DNA of 64,000 nt, from contig OX637287.1 of NCBI GenBank assembly GCA_951799445.1, positions 42,065,724-42,129,723 on the forward strand, read 5' to 3'. Positions within the stretch are counted from its first letter, which is position 1. Each line of letters begins with the position of its first letter. The notes below the pieces were generated by a model, which saw only the letters and a program-made list of their open reading frames with translations, was not told where the DNA came from and made no database searches. Origin of the DNA: Pseudisothecium myosuroides. Taxonomy: Eukaryota; Streptophyta; Bryopsida; Hypnales; Lembophyllaceae. Positions 62,640 to 64,000 of the stretch are shown here, piece after piece. The position numbers and the translations under genes are program-made.

Positions 62640-63330
62640 AGAGTCACTAGATTTTACCATCAATATTGCATCCGTCAGACCCACAGCTACAAAGCACAAG
62701 AGCTAGAACTTCGAGCAAACCTAGACTAGAGAACCCATGACTTCTAGCTCTCCCTACTCTTAGCTACCCTCCAAGATGAAGTCAAAACACTCAAGTCCAA
62801 ATTAGCGGACTTCGAGGCTCGGAAGTTGGAAGGTCAAAAAGTAAGGGCTTGGGCCAAGTGGGGTCTTTTTGGTGATAGAATATCTACCGACTTCTTTCAA
62901 GCTATGGGTGAAGCCCCGACTACCTCATCAATTACTGAGCTTCGAGATAGCCAAGGCTCCTTGCATCAAGACACAGTTGACTTGGAAAGAATCTGTACTG
63001 ACTTTTATTTGAAGTTGTATTCTCCTGCAGAGGTGACCCCACAGACTCTTATTGACAAGGATAAGATTCTCAATTGTGTGTCAAACCGGCTCAACCAGCA
63101 GATGAAGCAACAATTAGAGGAGCCCCTATCAAAGCTTGAATTGCATCATGCGCTGCTACAAATGGCCAAATCTAGAAGCCCTGAACCGGACGGAATAACT
63201 ACAGAATTCTATTGTCGATTTTGGAGCCTCATTGGTGACGACTTCACAACCATGGTCCAATCTTTTGTGTTGCAAGGGAAGCTTCCAGCCGGGATGACCT
63301 TGGGGAATATTGCTCTAACACTACAAGAAA
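62640..63330 (+). pseudogene. LINE ORF2 pre-RT segment, truncated
   Basis: Contains EVKTLKSKLADFEARK, then VRAWAKWGLFGDRISTDFFQ, then MAKSRSPEPDGITTEFYCRF (the P-x-PDG-x-T-x-EF-Y-x-x-FW block) and AGMTLGNIALTLQENGR. In intact LINEs the next residues lead into the RT palm; here the frame runs into unrelated DNA and stops at 63356. Stops occur upstream near 62,640-62,740. Confidence 0.75.
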
Positions 63331-63340
63331 ATGGCCGGTT

Positions 63341-63473
63341 TTGCAACTGCAAATGAATGACTAGCTATCCGAAACAACTAAAAAATGACTCGGGCTCTGT
63401 AATTGCACCAATGGTGCAATATCATAGCATCTGAGTCATTTCGTAGTCATTTCGCAGTCATTTCGCAGTTGCC
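63341..63473. repeat. Imperfect hairpin at the LINE truncation point
   Basis: TTGCAACTGCAAATGAATGAC at the left pairs imperfectly with a right side of repeated GTCATTTCGCAGT motifs ending GCAGTTGCC. AACTAAAAAATGACT recurs again near 63,600. Possibly the end of a MITE that joined or replaced the LINE 3' part. Confidence 0.45.
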
Positions 63474-64000
63474 AGTGTAACTTCGGGATGAAGAATGCAT
63501 AAGGTGAAAATTTCATCCACTACTTTTCATTCACAATGTTGACAACTTTCGAGAGTGGATTGTTGTCATATATTCAAATTGCAGTTTACTTTAGGCTAAC
63601 TAAAAAATGACTGTAGAATAACTAGACAATGACTTTAGAGGCCCTTATAGACGTCTTCTAGGGAGTTTTGACTTACTAAAAGAAAAGGAGAAAGATATAG
63701 GTCACAACAAAAGATGTGGTAGAAAGAGACTTTGTAAATGATTTTAGTTTTATTGTAGGGCCACTACAGAATGAGTGACTTGTCAATGCACTTGAGTTTG
63801 GACTTTCATACAAAGTATTTATATTCTTAAGGATGTTGCCATGTGCCATGTCAATAGATTTAGGTTTAAAATAGATTATGTCTTATCCAAAATTGAATTA
63901 GTAAATACTGGACAATGAATTTAAGTGCCTAAAGTTCTAATTACTTCGATTCATTAAATTAATAGAAAAAATAGAAAATTTATGCTTTGCAAATGATGAT
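63474..64000. other. AT-rich intergenic DNA to window end
   Basis: No coding or structural feature recognised beyond repeats of the AAAATGACT motif. Confidence 0.4.

Larger units (their letters stand above)
54066..63330 (+). mobile_element. Plant L1-type LINE, interrupted by a hAT-like element and truncated
   Basis: LINE material spans 54066-54598 (presumed leader and start of ORF1) and 59457-63330. ORF1 and ORF2 are described separately. The reverse-transcriptase catalytic region is missing: similarity ends at about 63,330, just where the NIAL-(I/T)-PK-G motif should lead into the RT fingers. The 5' border is inferred from the end of the fold-back element at 54065. Stops and frameshifts throughout show that it is inactive. 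Confidence 0.7.

Overview
The window looks like nuclear DNA of a land plant with a large, AT-rich, repeat-dominated genome. Evidence: spliced genes with GT-AG introns, plant-type L1 LINE and Copia remains, CACTA, hAT-like and Stowaway-like elements, and a NYN/OST-HTH gene of the plant MARF1-like type. The abundance of TTAA-flanked elements and a gene resembling TET/JBP 2-oxoglutarate oxygenases would suit a seed-free plant (bryophyte, lycophyte or fern) better than a flowering plant, but that is inference. The species cannot be named from the sequence.

Only one gene appears intact: a five-exon gene at 25283-28123 (+) coding for about 633 residues, with an N-terminal NYN (PIN-like) nuclease domain and two OST-HTH/LOTUS modules. 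It sits in a GC-rich island (about 23.1-27.0 kb) with a long 5' leader and a long 3' region that may contain a further intron. Two other host-type genes are decayed. The first is the 5' part of a cohesin SMC3 gene (36825-42707, +), with a 4.7-kb second intron, frameshifts and stop codons. The second is a four-exon gene (43414-46231, -) with a CxxC...H zinc-finger-like first exon and a 2OG-Fe(II) oxygenase core (HxD, then a distal His). It is broken by a frameshift, an in-frame TGA and a transposon in its last coding exon.

Almost everything else is transposon. The dominant family is a non-autonomous element, typically 0.92-0.94 kb, with inverted ends CCCCTAAAGGACC and a TTAA on both sides (piggyBac-like signature). 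Relatives of 0.59-0.95 kb share the TTAA flanks. Copies occur throughout the window in both orientations, sometimes nested or abutting.

Layout: 1-23.1 kb is TTAA elements, MITEs and featureless AT-rich DNA. 23.1-30.4 kb is the NYN gene. 30.9-34.6 kb is a cluster of TTAA elements. 34.65-36.7 kb is a reverse-strand LINE remnant. 36.8-42.7 kb is the SMC3 pseudogene, with possible LTR-like material in its intron. 43.4-46.2 kb is the oxygenase pseudogene. 47.7-49.4 kb is a Copia remnant. 50.5-54.1 kb holds a 563-bp element with a perfect 8-bp target duplication and a fold-back element carrying an exon-like insert. 54.1-63.3 kb is a LINE whose first ORF is split by a 4.85-kb hAT-like element, which itself carries a TTAA element.

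All gene calls rest on conceptual translation and remembered family motifs; no database search was run.
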